Of a stretch of DNA of 64,000 bases, positions 33,259 to 44,673 are shown in pieces. The translations under genes were made by a program, and so were the position numbers. Where the stretch lies: NCBI GenBank assembly GCA_013176395.1, contig JABMLP010000004.1, forward strand, positions 496,001-560,000, in the 5' to 3' direction. Position 1 is the first letter of the stretch. Every line of letters begins with the position of its first letter. Under the pieces are notes generated by a model, which saw nothing but the letters and a program-made list of their open reading frames with translations, did not search any database and was not told the origin of the DNA. Source of the DNA: Venturia oleaginea (lineage: Eukaryota > Ascomycota > Dothideomycetes > Venturiales > Venturiaceae).

Positions 33259-34958
33259 TTACGACTCTTCAATTTTATCGCTATCAACAATAGATTCCAA
33301 GTCTGTCGTGCTGCTATCTGATTCAGAAGATATCTCAATATCCTTTTTACACGTTCGCGCATTGTGCCCAGTCGCGCCGCAGTTCCCACAGCGCCTTTGA
33401 GTTGGTCGGGCTGTTTCTTGACCACTACTACTTCGAGCATTCTTTGATCCCTGAGGCGCAACAGACGCCTCAGCAGCTACCCGCGCTGCTGCAGTCCCAT
33501 ACTCCATAGTACCACCTTGCTGGATCCGCTTTCTTTTACGCGATTTTCGCTTCGTCATTACTGCCAATTGCTCTTCAAGCTCGTGGTTTCGTGCAACAAG
33601 TAGGGCGTTTTGGTGCAGCATCAATTCAGCGCCTTTACAAGCTGTGAAAAGCCTGCCTGCGCAGTAACTGGTGACCGAGTAAAAGAGTCGCTTACGAGCT
33701 TGGATTGGGATCCAAATTCATGAGTATTGCTTGGAGTCTCTGCCTGCCACGCCGTTTCTGGGAGACGGGGTTCTGGCGGGGTACGTAGCTGTACTTCAAG
33801 GCGGTCCAATACCGGCTGCGCGTCGATAGGGACTAGCCCTACTGCCTCAGAGGCCTTTTGACAGTTCTCTTTTGTAAACACGTCGAAAAACGCGTCTTTG
33901 AAGGCAGGGAGAAAGCCTTCCTTGTTGATATGGTACACGCGTCGGCGCGCCAAGTCCCGGATGCGTTGGGAGTACTTGCACTTCAACGGCGAGAAGCAGA
34001 CCACGTCAAAGGGCTGGAGTATATGCGACGAGTGCGATGGCATGCAGAGGGTTAGAATCTTATTTTCGAGGCAGTAGTCCTTAAAATTCTGGTTAAGATG
34101 GCTCTCATGGCCGTCCAAAATGAGTAGCCTGTACCCCCCCACCTGCCGCGCCTCTGTATGCGCGTCAAAATGCTTCAACCACTCAAGACCAAGCGCGATA
34201 CTTGTCCAGCCGTTCTCAGAGACTGAAAGCTTCCAATTGCACGGTATATCTGCCTCCTCGTACCACGCAGAGATGTGAAAGCGTCCTTTGTATATAATGA
34301 AGGGTGGGATTGCATACTCAGCGGCGCAGATACTCTGGATAACCGTAACCCATTCGCGATCGCCCGGCTGAATGAGTTCCGGCCTTGTACGTCTCTCGGA
34401 GGCTGTAACGACCTTCATTGACCCAATAACACCCATCTGGGAGCCAATCTTGTCAAAGTTGTGTGTATCCTCGTCGTGGACGCCGTACTTGGCTTTGGTA
34501 TCTGCAACGAGCTTGAACCACGCGCCAATAATCTCTGGATCTTCCTGTAGTATCCTCTGCCTATCCTTGGCTCGGTTGAAGGCCATCTTGAGCTCATCTG
34601 AGCGCGTAACGAACCTCTCAGCCCAGTTTTTGCCCACTGGCTCTCCACGGCGTATAGCTAGCAGTTTATCGGCCATGTCTGCTATTTCACAAAGCCGGGG
34701 CGCAAATCCTCGCGAATCGAGGTCAAGGATGTATCGGAAAAGCGTTTGCTCTTCGGTAAGGGTAAGTTTCCGACCATTTGGTGGTGTTTCGAGGATAAAT
34801 GGGACTCCTTTAACGCGCTCAGAGAGGATTCGCTGTTTAACGTCAAAGGCACGAGCGGCGGCCCGTTGGCTTCGGAATTGGCCGGCTTGGAGGGCTTGGA
34901 GTGCGAGCTGGATTCTCCCTTCGTGTTGGAGTAATAGTGCGCTTCGTTGTTCAGACAT
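33259..34958 (-). pseudogene. Transposase (DDE, pogo/Fot1 type) with a frameshift
   Basis: From the ATG at 34958 the frame has an N-terminal helix-turn-helix (RSQRAAARAFDVKQRILSER), a CENP-B-like binding domain (KNWAERFVTRSDELKMAFNR) and a DDE domain: HNFDKIGSQMGVI, then RLLILDGHESHLN, then HILQPFDVVCFSPLK. All three catalytic aspartates remain, although the first block is normally NFDETG. At about 33634 a one-base loss shifts the frame. The downstream frame (33259-33624) continues with HQNALLVARNHELEEQLAV and a C-terminal CCHC knuckle (CGNCGATGHNARTC) that belongs to the same protein family. The intact protein would be about 570 residues. Confidence 0.85.
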
Positions 34959-34982
34959 AATCACATAAGAGGAATGTTAGAA

Positions 34983-35038
34983 GTCTTGGCAGATTTCGAG
35001 CGGTTGGGTGGTTTGAGCGGTTGGGTGGTCGAACACGT
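34983..35038. repeat. Right terminal inverted repeat of the pogo-like element
   Basis: The inverted partner of 33191-33246, with GCGGTTGGGTGGT present twice (35009-35031 region). Confidence 0.85.
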
Positions 35039-35040
35039 TA

Positions 35041-35473
35041 TAATATGTATTAGCGGCCAAGGACTCGGATAGGATCCTTTTCGAGGCTTTTACAATGTAA
35101 GCTATACCGAGCCTTTTTGTAAGAGCTCAACCCTCAAAGGTGTTTCGCAAGTGAGGGAAGACAGCTTATATTTCAAGTATCTAAGTACAGAGAAGAAAGT
35201 GTAAATACAGGAAGGATAGCTCGTATATATAATCCTCCTCTTACAATAGATCCTTCTAGAAAGTATCTTTAAATGGAAACGTGACAGCTTGCAAAATAGA
35301 ACATGGCAGCTTGCGAAATAGAACATGACAGCTTGCAAAATAGAACATGACAGCTTGCAGAATAACAAGAGAACAATTGGAAATCCAGTCATGGATAAGC
35401 TAGAGAGAAGGATTCCATCCCTTAACACTTTTTATAGAAGAGGTTATCTCTCTAAGGATATAAATTAATCTAT
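35041..35473. other. Gap between two mobile elements; holds a 22-bp tandem repeat
   Basis: A+T-rich sequence with no gene. See the separate repeat entry at 35283-35366. Confidence 0.5.
35283..35366 (+). repeat. 22-bp tandem repeat, about 3.8 copies
   Basis: The unit GACAGCTTGCAAAATAGAAC plus AT begins at 35283, 35305, 35327 and 35349. Copies 1 and 3 are identical, copy 2 has two substitutions and copy 4 is truncated. Confidence 0.9.
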
Positions 35474-35649
35474 TGTTATGGGCATGGCCCATGGTTGGTA
35501 TAGGCTAAGAGCCTAAGCCTGATTGAGCCTAGTATAGAGAAAGAACCTCATTGAGGTTCTCTGTTTGTAGATACCTTCACTCTTTAACTGAATCTAAACA
35601 ATCTTTGGCTACGAGTATGCTGCGTCTTTCCAGCTACCGTCCCGTAATA
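35474..35649 (+). repeat. 5' LTR of the gypsy element
   Basis: Begins TGTTATGGGC and ends CCCGTAATA. Contains AACTGAATCTA at 35586-35596, complementary to the sequence just after the LTR. Confidence 0.96.
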
Positions 35650-35660
35650 TAGATTCAGTT
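35650..35660 (+). promoter_or_regulatory. Self-priming primer-binding site of the gypsy element
   Basis: TAGATTCAGTT directly follows the 5' LTR and is the exact reverse complement of AACTGAATCTA within the LTR (35586-35596). I see no match to a tRNA 3' end. Confidence 0.65.
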
Positions 35661-35683
35661 CTTTACAAACCTAGGTGTACTTG

Positions 35684-36778
35684 ATGCGTAGCAACAGTAC
35701 CCTATCGACTCCTACAACCTACACCCCTACTACCGACGACGACCCAATCGCGAGCATTACGCAAGGAATCGACAAACTCTCAATGGCTCGAGCAAATTCG
35801 CCTGACACCGTACAACAATTGGTGGCAGCTCTGACCGCAGTCAGTGTTGATGGGAACACCGGTGCAAAAGCTATTGCATGGCCTAAATGGGACGGGAAAA
35901 GAGACAACTACACGCTGTTCAGATGGCAGATCAAGACAAAAATCACTGTTGAAAATGGGAAGCTTGGAAGCAATCAAGGAATATGCGCGAACATCTTCAA
36001 CGGGCTTCCGACAGAGAAACAACAACGCGTCATCCAATGGCTAAGCAATGGAGAGCAACATGACAACTACGAACCCGAGTCCTTTATCAAGCATATGGAC
36101 GACAAGTTCTTAGATCATGAAGCGGAAGCTAAAGCTCTCGACGAGCTGAACAAGATTAGCCAAGGCAGCAGACAACCGTTCGAAGACTTCCGCCAGCAGT
36201 TCGAACAACTGACATCGCAAGCTGGATCCCTAGCGCCGCAAAGAGCCTCAAAGATCACTATCATGAACAACGCGCTCAACTACTCCCTCCAACAGACCTT
36301 GAAATCAGTGCGATTGTCCAGGGACGACTACGACACTTACGTAAAAGATGTACAGTACTTCGCGACGAAGACAGAGGCTCTATCCCACCAACGCCGCTAT
36401 CCAAGTACGGATAAGGAGACGCCAACGACTCGAGGGAGCCCACAATCACCCCAAACAGTCAGTCGTGACGCAGAAGGCGATGTCGAAATGACTGGCATCA
36501 ACGCCCTTTCAGCGCAGATCGCAGCACTGATAGCTCGGGTCGATACACTCGGAAAGGATGCGAAGAAGGACCGACGACCTAGAGCGAAATGGCGATCCCA
36601 AACAGAGTTCTTGGCACTTATACAAGCGGGCAAATGCGGGCGCTGTAAGAAGCCCAAGCACCATCCGAACGTATGCGAATTCCGACCAGCAACACGTCCA
36701 AAGACTCAGGTCACTGCGGTAATCACACAGCATACCGATGACTCCCTACAGGAAGCCTCATCAGAGTCGGAAAACTAG
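35684..36778 (+). CDS. Gag of the gypsy element
   Basis: From the ATG at 35684 the frame gives 364 residues. The central retrotransposon Gag domain includes WPKWDGKRDNYTLFRWQIKT and a helical stretch QPFEDFRQQFEQLTSQAG. A C-terminal zinc knuckle reads CGRCKKPKHHPNVC (CX2CX4HX4C), which binds the genomic RNA. The reading frame ends at TAG 36776-36778, directly after a candidate slippery heptamer, and pol continues in the -1 frame. Confidence 0.9.
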   Translation: MRSNSTLSTPTTYTPTTDDDPIASITQGIDKLSMARANSPDTVQQLVAALTAVSVDGNTGAKAIAWPKWDGKRDNYTLFRWQIKTKITVENGKLGSNQGICANIFNGLPTEKQQRVIQWLSNGEQHDNYEPESFIKHMDDKFLDHEAEAKALDELNKISQGSRQPFEDFRQQFEQLTSQAGSLAPQRASKITIMNNALNYSLQQTLKSVRLSRDDYDTYVKDVQYFATKTEALSHQRRYPSTDKETPTTRGSPQSPQTVSRDAEGDVEMTGINALSAQIAALIARVDTLGKDAKKDRRPRAKWRSQTEFLALIQAGKCGRCKKPKHHPNVCEFRPATRPKTQVTAVITQHTDDSLQEASSESEN

Positions 36779-39700
36779 CTACCCTTGTGCATCGTCGCGC
36801 ACGAGGGTCTGAAGTAGATGTACATGGCGAAGACATTACAAAGCTACCAGGCATAAGAGAAATCAAAGCAGCAAAGGATAGGATGGAAAGTACACCCTTC
36901 TTGATAGATACCTTGATCAACGGAACTTCTTTCACCGAATCCTTCTTTGATAACGGCTGCCTCCCTTATGCTGCTTTCAGCGAGAAGAGTGTCCAAACAC
37001 ATCGTCTACCGCGCATCCCAATTGACACCAAACAATTGGCACTGGCTAAAGAGAGCCACGAGAACGGAGAAGACCTCCGTATTACGCACATGACCTACGC
37101 TACGATCGACATTGATGGTCGAGCAGAGCGAGTCTATGGGTATATAGTGAAAGGATTGAGCTTCCCTATTATCCTAGGCAAGGCATGGGCAGAGAGAAAC
37201 TGGGTGCGATATATAGCAGCTAAGAGAAAGCTGCTTATTGGTCAAGGATCCCAGCGCATCACGGTAAGAGAAAAGGGGTGGCTAGAACAGAACACCAAAG
37301 CGCGAGACCGGCTCGCTCACGTGCGGGCGGCTTGTCTAGTGTCAGGATCTGTATTTGCAGCTATTGTTGGAAGGGCCCAGCGACGGTTGAGAAGAGATGG
37401 ACCGGATGGTACACAAGTGCTGGCTATCTCGATGTCGGATATCAACAAGGCCCTAAGCAAGTTAGCAGAAAGAAAACAGAGAAAGACTGAGGAAGAAATC
37501 TGACAAGAGATACCAGAAGAAATAGCAGAGCATGCTGATGCCTTTCTCGACGACGAAGACGGAGAGATCGCGCCCCATCAAGAGGGTCGCGATCACGTTA
37601 TCGAATTGATACGAGATGAACAAGGTCGCGAGGCAGAAGTTCCTTGGGGCCCATTATACGGCATGTCGAGGGAAGAGCTATTAGTCCTACGAAAAACACT
37701 TTCGGACTATATGGACAAGGGCTGGATACGCGCCAGCAACTCACCAGCGGCAGCCCCAGTCTTATTTGTAAGGAAACCAGGTGGAGGCATTCGGATGTGT
37801 GTAGACTATCGGGCACTGAATCGAATCACTCGATCGGACCGCTACCCATTGCCACTAATCCGAGAAACCCTACGAAATCTAGCAACAGCGCGTTGGTACA
37901 CCAAACTTGACGTCAGAGCGGCATTTCATCGGCTCCGCATCAAGCACGGCGATGAGTGGAAAACGGCTTTTCGCACTCGATTTGGACTATTCGAATGGCT
38001 AGTTACCCCCTTCGGACTAGCTGGCGCACCCGCGAGCTTTCAACGATACATCAACGGAGTCCTACGGGAATCCCTAGATATCTGCTGTTCAGCCTACATG
38101 GACGATGTCTTGATATGGAGCGACGGCGACTATCTGGATCACATGGTTAAGGTTAACCAAATTCTTGCCAAGCTCAAGACTGCTGGACTTCGGCTAGACT
38201 TAAGCAAGTGCGAGTTTGCTGTTCAGGAGGTCAAATATCTGGGGTTCATTATCACTGCAGGAGAAGGGATCAAAGTCGACCCAGAGAAAGTTGCCGCGAT
38301 TAAAGAATGGGAGGCTCCAGTCAATGTCACAGGCGTACGCTCCTTCCTAGGCTTTGCAAATTTCTACCGAGACTTCATCGACAACTTCTCAGAGCTCTCC
38401 GACCCCTTAATCAAGTTAACACGGAAGGCCGTCGCTTTTGTCTGGAACAAAGAACATGAGAACGCCTTTCAAGTCTTGAAGGAGCTATTCATCTCCGCCC
38501 CAATACTGGCTCACTGGAATCCAGACCTGGATACGGTACTCGAGTGCGACTGCTCTGGCTACGCGCTGGGAGGCACGTTGTCGCAGAAGGATATGAAAGG
38601 AAAACTACGACCAGTAGCATACTTCTCCCGCAAGCTCACTGCGGCTGAATGTAACTACGAGATCCACGATAAAGAATTACTGGCAGTAATCAAGTCCATT
38701 GAACACTGGAGAGGAGAACTACGCAGTGTTGCAGCACCTTTCAAAGTCCTTACCGATCACAAGAATCTCCGCTACTTTATGACAGCGCAGCGTTTGTCAG
38801 AGAGACAAGCAAGATGGTCGCTAATTCTATCTGAGTACCAATTCCAGCTGGAATTTCGCGCCGGAAAACTAGCGCAAAGACCAGACGCACTATCAAGAAG
38901 ACATCAAGATATGCCACATGACAAGAACGACGAGAGACTACAAGGGCGAGTGGCCCAGTTGATCAAGGACGAATGGCTTCCTCCTCTTTCCGAGAGGACG
39001 ACCGAAACAATCGCAATACAAGCCCTTATCTGCCCAGTCAATACACCGAATACATCCAATAGTACATGGGACGTTATACGGGAGCCCCAGCAAAATACTG
39101 GACTGGACGGTCGACACCAGCTGACTGCCGAAAACGGTCAACACCGGTCCACTACTAGGTACGGTCAAAACCGGTCAGTTGCAAAAGGATGCGATCCTTT
39201 CGAGAAACCAGAGTTACAACTTCTCTGGGATCGCGCAATAGCAGAGGACCAATCCTACGAAGCTATTCATACGGCTATAGTTACTGGCGAACGTTCCTTT
39301 CCTCCAGAGCTCAAGTTGTCGGTACAGCTACCCGAATGCGAAGTAGACGACCACGGCGCGGTCACGAGAAGAGGGATCCTATGGGTACCAGATTGGGAAC
39401 CGCTGCGAACAACGCTGGTCCAACAAACTCACGATTCCCATGTTACTGGACACCCAGGGAGAGATAGCACGCTTGCGATTCTATCCAGAAGTTTCTTTTG
39501 GCCCCAACAATACAAGACAGTCCGGCAGTTTGTACGTAATTGCGACGTATGTGGGAGAACAGGAATATGGCGTGATAAGAAGCGAGGTCTTCTGAAACCA
39601 CTTCCAATCCCGGCCCGCTTCCACAGCGAGCTATCAATCGATTTCATGACTGATTTGCCCGCGGAGGAAAACGGCCCAAAATACCTCATGGTTATCACAG

Positions 39701-40863
39701 ATCGCCTCCTCAAAAGTGTTACGTTGGAGGCTATGACTACAATGAGCGCCAAAGAGTGCGCGAAAAGGTTCTTACAATGCCACTATCGCTACCACGGATT
39801 TCCCATGGCATTGACGTCGGACAGAGGCAGCAATTGGACAGGTCGTTTTTGGAGGAAGCTTTGCGAACTTACAAAGATTGAGCAGAGACTCTCTACAGCC
39901 TTTCATCCACAGACCGATGGCGCGACCGAGCGTATGAACCAGGAAGTTCTACGCTATCTCCGCGCCTTCATCGCATACTCCCAACTAGACTGGCCAACGC
40001 TACTACCTACGGCTATGTTAGCACTGAACAATCGTGACTCTTCAGTCACAGGGATGAGTCCATTCTATCTAACTCACGGCTACCATGCGGAACCAATCCA
40101 GAAAGTACAACGAATCTCACCCAGTAACTCACCAACAGCCGATGCCGAGACCTTTGTGCAACGAATAGAAGAGGCACAAGAATATGCACAGGCAGCGATG
40201 GCCTGGTCCCAGCAGAAGATGGAGAACGACGCCAACAGGTCACGTCAAGCTGCCGAAACGTTAAAAAAGGGCGACAAAGTCTGGTTGAACCTTAGGAATA
40301 TCAATACTCCGCAGCTATCAAAGAAACTGTCGTGGACGCAAGCCAAATACACTGTCGAGAACCAGATCTCCCCGATGGTATACGAGCTGGCTGACCTGCC
40401 AAGTGGTATCCATAACCGTTTCCACGTTGACCTACTCCGCCGAGCCGCAACCGACACACTGCCCTCACAAGAATCCGATGATACCCAGCCGCCACCATTA
40501 GTGCCTCAAACCGAAGAAACAGAGGCTGAGTTTGAAGTAGAACGTATACTTCGCGCAGAGAAGAAACGGGTTGGGCGAGGCTGGGTTCGTCAGTTATTAA
40601 TCAAATGGAAAGGCTATGCAGATCCCGATTGGCAGCCACGTTCATTATTTACAGAAGTCGAGGACTTAGACCGCTTCGAGGCAGAGTATGGCAAGGGCGA
40701 CGGTGTCGGCGAAGATATAGGAGCTCAAACAGGGGCCCGAAGAAACCGAGTAGCGGTGGCCAGCGCCTTCGAATCTGCTACAAGCTGGCAGAAGCGATGT
40801 ATGGCGTTTGTCTGTTTGATTATCCCACCTACCACACCCTCTTTAGTCCTGCACACCCGGTAA
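36766..40863 (+). CDS. Pol of the gypsy element (PR-RT-RH-IN-chromodomain), one internal TGA
   Basis: In the -1 frame after gag, an aspartic-protease-like block reads SFFDNGCLPYAAFSEKSVQT, with DNG in place of DSG/DTG. A TGA at 37501-37503 interrupts an otherwise open frame. The long part from about 37606 (1,085 residues) has reverse transcriptase (PGGGIRMCVDYRALNRITR, YMDDVLIWSDGD), RNase H (LECDCSGYALGG, VLTDHKNL), integrase with an HHCC finger (HVTGHPGRDSTL, CDVCG) and the DDE triad (LSIDFMTDLP, LTSDRGSNWTG, HPQTDGATERMNQEV). A C-terminal chromodomain, FEVERILRAEKKRVGRGW and LLIKWKGYADPDWQP, can steer integration to particular chromatin. The stop codon overlaps the polypurine tract. Confidence 0.92.
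36769..36808 (+). promoter_or_regulatory. Candidate -1 ribosomal frameshift signal between gag and pol
   Basis: G_GAA_AAC at 36769-36775 in the gag frame is followed immediately by the gag stop TAG. After a 5-nt spacer a 10-bp hairpin forms: ACCCTTGTGC (36781-36790) with GCACGAGGGT (36799-36808), one G-U pair, 8-nt loop. The pol frame is exactly -1 relative to gag and is open across this point. Confidence 0.6.
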
Positions 40864-40875
40864 GGAGGGGGGTAA

Positions 40876-41051
40876 TGTTATGGGCATGGCCCATGGTTGG
40901 TATAGGCTAAGAGCCTAAGCCTGATTGAGCCTAGTATAGAGAAAGAACCTCATTGAGGTTCTCTGTTTGTAGATACCTTCACTCCTTAACTGAATCTAAA
41001 CAATCTTTGGCTACGAGTATGCTGCGTCTTTCCAGCTACCGTCCCGTAATA
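40876..41051 (+). repeat. 3' LTR of the gypsy element
   Basis: Identical to the 5' LTR except C for T in the CACTC(T/C)TTAAC stretch. Preceded by the purine-rich tract AAGGAGGGGGG (40862-40872). Confidence 0.96.
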
Positions 41052-41056
41052 TCTAT

Positions 41057-43340
41057 CTACAAATTTCTTAGCGACGTTCTACTATAGGGTAGATCTCTTA
41101 GAAGTTCTATATTCTTACTCAATTAGCCAAAATACTTTACAATGTATATATGGATGTACAGACTACAATATCTTGTTACTAACTATACATGGACCCGGAT
41201 AAATATTTCCCAGGTTTTCTACCACGTAAGTTGACTTTACCAAGATATCCGTGTTCGCCGGTAATTTAGATCCCCTCTCCTCCAGTTTCTGTTTATATGA
41301 AGGAGATCTGCTTATGGATCCAGGTAATAATCCTATATAAAATACTATCATAAGGTAGCTTGGCAAGATCTTTGAACGTATCGGGGACGCCCTCTCCAAT
41401 GGCTATTTACAACGTATTCTAATCTTCTCTGCCTCCTCGCCATGGTATAAATTCATCAAAGTTTCTTCTCTTTTGCTGTCCCCCACGACGACCCTTCACA
41501 TATTACGAAACATTCTTTTCGCTAATCTTCTGGTAATTGCAACAATGGCGAGCGGCTCTTTCGCCGCCTACTTTCCAACTCTGGAGGTAAGAAATACGTT
41601 CGATTTGCGATGTAAAAGGGGTAGTATAAAGATACCTCTCGCTCCATGAATGTAGCTGAGCTAAATCCATCGCTTGCAGGCACGCCAACTCTGCGTTGCG
41701 CATCCCTCATGCACAGCCAAAGATTGTTATGCTTGGAACAAATGCCAATCTAGAAATCGAGTCATTGAACACGAGTTTTGCTTTCACCTGTGCGATGATA
41801 ATCCCAATAGAGGTGGGTGTACGAATAGTTGACAGAAGGGACTGGAGGAGGACTCAGGAACAGCCAATCGAATTTCTACCGAGCGATAGACAGTGTTCTA
41901 GAATAATTACCTTCAGTCAGCTTGTCTTTTGCTCGTGATGATTACGATGATGCAGCCCCATGAAGATGCAGCAGGTGATGAACGAGTGGCTTGGGCCTTG
42001 TTCGTGATTTGATTCTGAATGCAGGCAGGATGCTTTTACATTAAGCTACCAGCATTCACTCGACATGATCGCAGTCTCAATGTATCTCGAAGAATTAGCC
42101 GTAAGTTTAGGGGATAGAGGCGTCGTTTCGTCGAGATGTTTTCTGCGACAAGAGCTTAGACGAATCTACCTAATTTCGAGATGTATCTTCGCTAATTCAC
42201 CAGAATCCCGAAAGCTGATGCTGGCAGCATTCAGTTTTGAAATACTAGTATTTCTAGAATCCTGCAGGCTGCAAGCATCTAACTCGCGAACTCATCCCTT
42301 TTTTAATATATTTAGCTGAAAAAGCCGTGCTAGATGCATTGAAATTTAGATTACGAACAAGTCCTTTAGTACAATGTAGATTCCGTGGCTCTGTGCGTGG
42401 TACATCAGCATAATTTTTATGTGTTTGTGGAGGAGAGAAGAACTGAGCGAACCTATACTCCTTAAGTCCTTGTGCGGGGGCCGAGCAAATACAGATCATA
42501 GTATCGTAGATTCCGTGCAAAGTTGTACTATGACTAGACGAGACAAGGGTGGGTTCGACAATTATTGTTCATGTTTTCTGGCCCACTTGATTTGCGTCCA
42601 GATCTCTCATACTACGTACAAGATCTAGCCGTGTACTGCTTGCTCGTCTACGCTTTGCACGGAATTTACCGTACGCATACACAGTACCCTGAAGAATGCG
42701 GAGGATCGTGTACGGGGAATTAACGGCATGGAACTTCTTGGATATGGAACCGCCAGATTATCCCTCGGAATGAGTGTTTTTGGACAAGCTCTCAGGGTTT
42801 CCACACCGCCACAGACAACTCCTGGAGGGCAGCTGAAAGCTCGTTCAACGACGTTTCGATGAGCTTTCTCCGGTAATGATCACCTCGTCGCCCTTTTAAT
42901 GTTTCTCGTTGCAAACATGGCCCTTCCCTTATCGCTATCAAATACAACTAGTCTGATAGGCGCATTTGGCGGAATCAGAAGCTTGAGACTGCCTGACGGT
43001 TTGGGTTAGCAATTAGAGCCGTGAGAGGAAAGTAAAACTTACCATCCATCTTCCTCCATTGCCCATCCACTTCTTAAAGGCGTGGTATGTTATGTTCAAA
43101 GACTCGATGATTAGAGGGCCATGTTCACCCGGCACAGTCCGTTGGTGGGAGATGGTATCAACCAATGTTGTTACCGTCAACTGTGTTCGAAGAGGGCAAA
43201 TCTGAAGATGGCGATTGGGTTGTCCAGCATTTCGGCCACTTGATCTTCCACTGATAAGCCGGCTGTATCAAGATAATACAGATATGTCCATGGGAGAATT
43301 TGGCCAAGCAGTTCTTCCGGCGCCATCATCCAAATTTCTT
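41057..43340. other. A+T-rich stretch between two retrotransposons, no gene seen
   Basis: About 2.3 kb with many stops in every frame. A minus-strand frame at 41163-41399 has no recognisable domain. It may contain old degenerate repeat sequence, but I see no terminal repeats to support that. Confidence 0.4.
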
Positions 43341-44465
43341 CTAATGACTATCTCGCCGCGGCGGCGATAGCACCGAATCCTTCTCAATAATGATAGACGG
43401 CACCCTAGCCAAAGGCGACAACCTAGGTGCAACAGAAACACGAGATAAGTTTGCCATGCTGTCACCCATCGATGAGCCTTTTCGCTGAAAGCCAGGCCTT
43501 TGAGAATGCTGAACCACCGTCGGGATTCGAGCTTCCCTTTCGGCGATACCACGGGCATCTTTTGCATCAGCGAGCTGAGCTAATCTTCTAGTCATGACAT
43601 CAAACATTTTCCCTTCGAACTCATTCTTGGCCTTTTCTCTGGAGAATTCTAGAGATAGGTGTGTGCAGTCAACGGTCTCGATGTTGGGCTGATCCTTGTT
43701 CTTGGTCTTTCTGGATTTGTCGTTGGCCAAGATCTGTTCGTGGAACAGGGCGCAGATGTTCCATGATCGAAGATCGGATTTTGCAACAGTGAGCATACGC
43801 GCTGGGAAAGTATTGCCTGCGATTTTCGGGCCAAAGCCTAGATATTGGTCGCCTGGGTGCGACTTCTCCATCTCAATAAGATCCACTAGAGCGGTTGTTA
43901 GGCGACATAAATTTAGTTCCCTTCAAGTTCTACTCACGTTTTACCTGCCAAAAGGTGTAAGATTTGGCACCTTGCAAGAAGGTCATGATCATTGGTGATG
44001 GTGGAAGAGCAGCCACAACTACTGTCTTTCCGCTTTCCGCTTCGGAGACGGATACGATACTTCGATTTGTTTGGTCAAACGCCCTGGAGACTCTGGAATA
44101 GCTGGACTCTGAAATAGCACTGCCAATCGTGCTAGCATGTTGCGGTGGTCTAGGAGGCGCAGGTGGTGTCGAGACCAAATCAACGGTGGGCCATTCCCAA
44201 AGCTGAGCCTCGCCCGCGGAAATACGCTGGCCGTCGCAGAGTATCTTCTTGTAAGTTGCAACACAAGACAACGCCTCTGAATACACAATAGTCTGATAGC
44301 CAGTAAGTGCTTGTTGGAAGCTAAAGGCATCAGTACGAAACTGGAGAGGATAGTCTGTCTTAGCTGTACCACTTCCATAAAACATCAAGACATTCCATTC
44401 GGTACGTTGCTCATTGGCGATAGTATAGAAAGGCATCATGCTATCAGTGAGAAGGTTGAAGAATC

Positions 44466-44673
44466 TGTTAGATGATACAGCCGCTGTTGGATGATACCAC
44501 AATTTCAGTTAGCCGCGAAGTGGATATCGGTGGCATACAGCCGTCGGAATCATGTACCCGTCTTTTGATTTCAAAGCAATCACATCTGTATAACTATCGC
44601 TCGGTCACCGGTTCATTATGAACCTCATGCAATCCTTAATCCTCCTCATCTTTTCACTGTGTATCATTCAAGA
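44466..44673 (+). repeat. 5' LTR of the copia element
   Basis: Begins TGTTAGATGATACAGCC and ends TATCATTCAAGA. Differs from the 3' LTR only at C versus A, five bases from the end. Confidence 0.93.

Larger units (their letters stand above)
33191..35038 (-). mobile_element. Pogo/Fot1-like DNA transposon (Tc1/mariner superfamily)
   Basis: The element is 1,848 bp, flanked by TA at 33189-33190 and 35039-35040, the expected target duplication. Its ends form imperfect inverted repeats of about 54 bp: the left begins ACGTATTCCACCACCCGAAC, and the right, read inward, begins ACGTGTTCGACCACCCAACC. Inside each repeat CCACCCAACCG-like sequence occurs twice. It carries one transposase gene on the minus strand. 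The copy is probably inactive because that gene has a frameshift. Confidence 0.9.
35474..41051 (+). mobile_element. Ty3/gypsy LTR retrotransposon, chromovirus (Tf1/sushi-like)
   Basis: The element is 5,578 bp, bounded by 176-bp LTRs and a 5-bp target duplication TCTAT (35469-35473 and 41052-41056). The LTRs differ at one position only (T versus C). The order is gag, protease, reverse transcriptase, RNase H, integrase and chromodomain. The near-identical LTRs and almost uninterrupted frames point to recent insertion. A TGA interrupts pol once. Confidence 0.96.
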
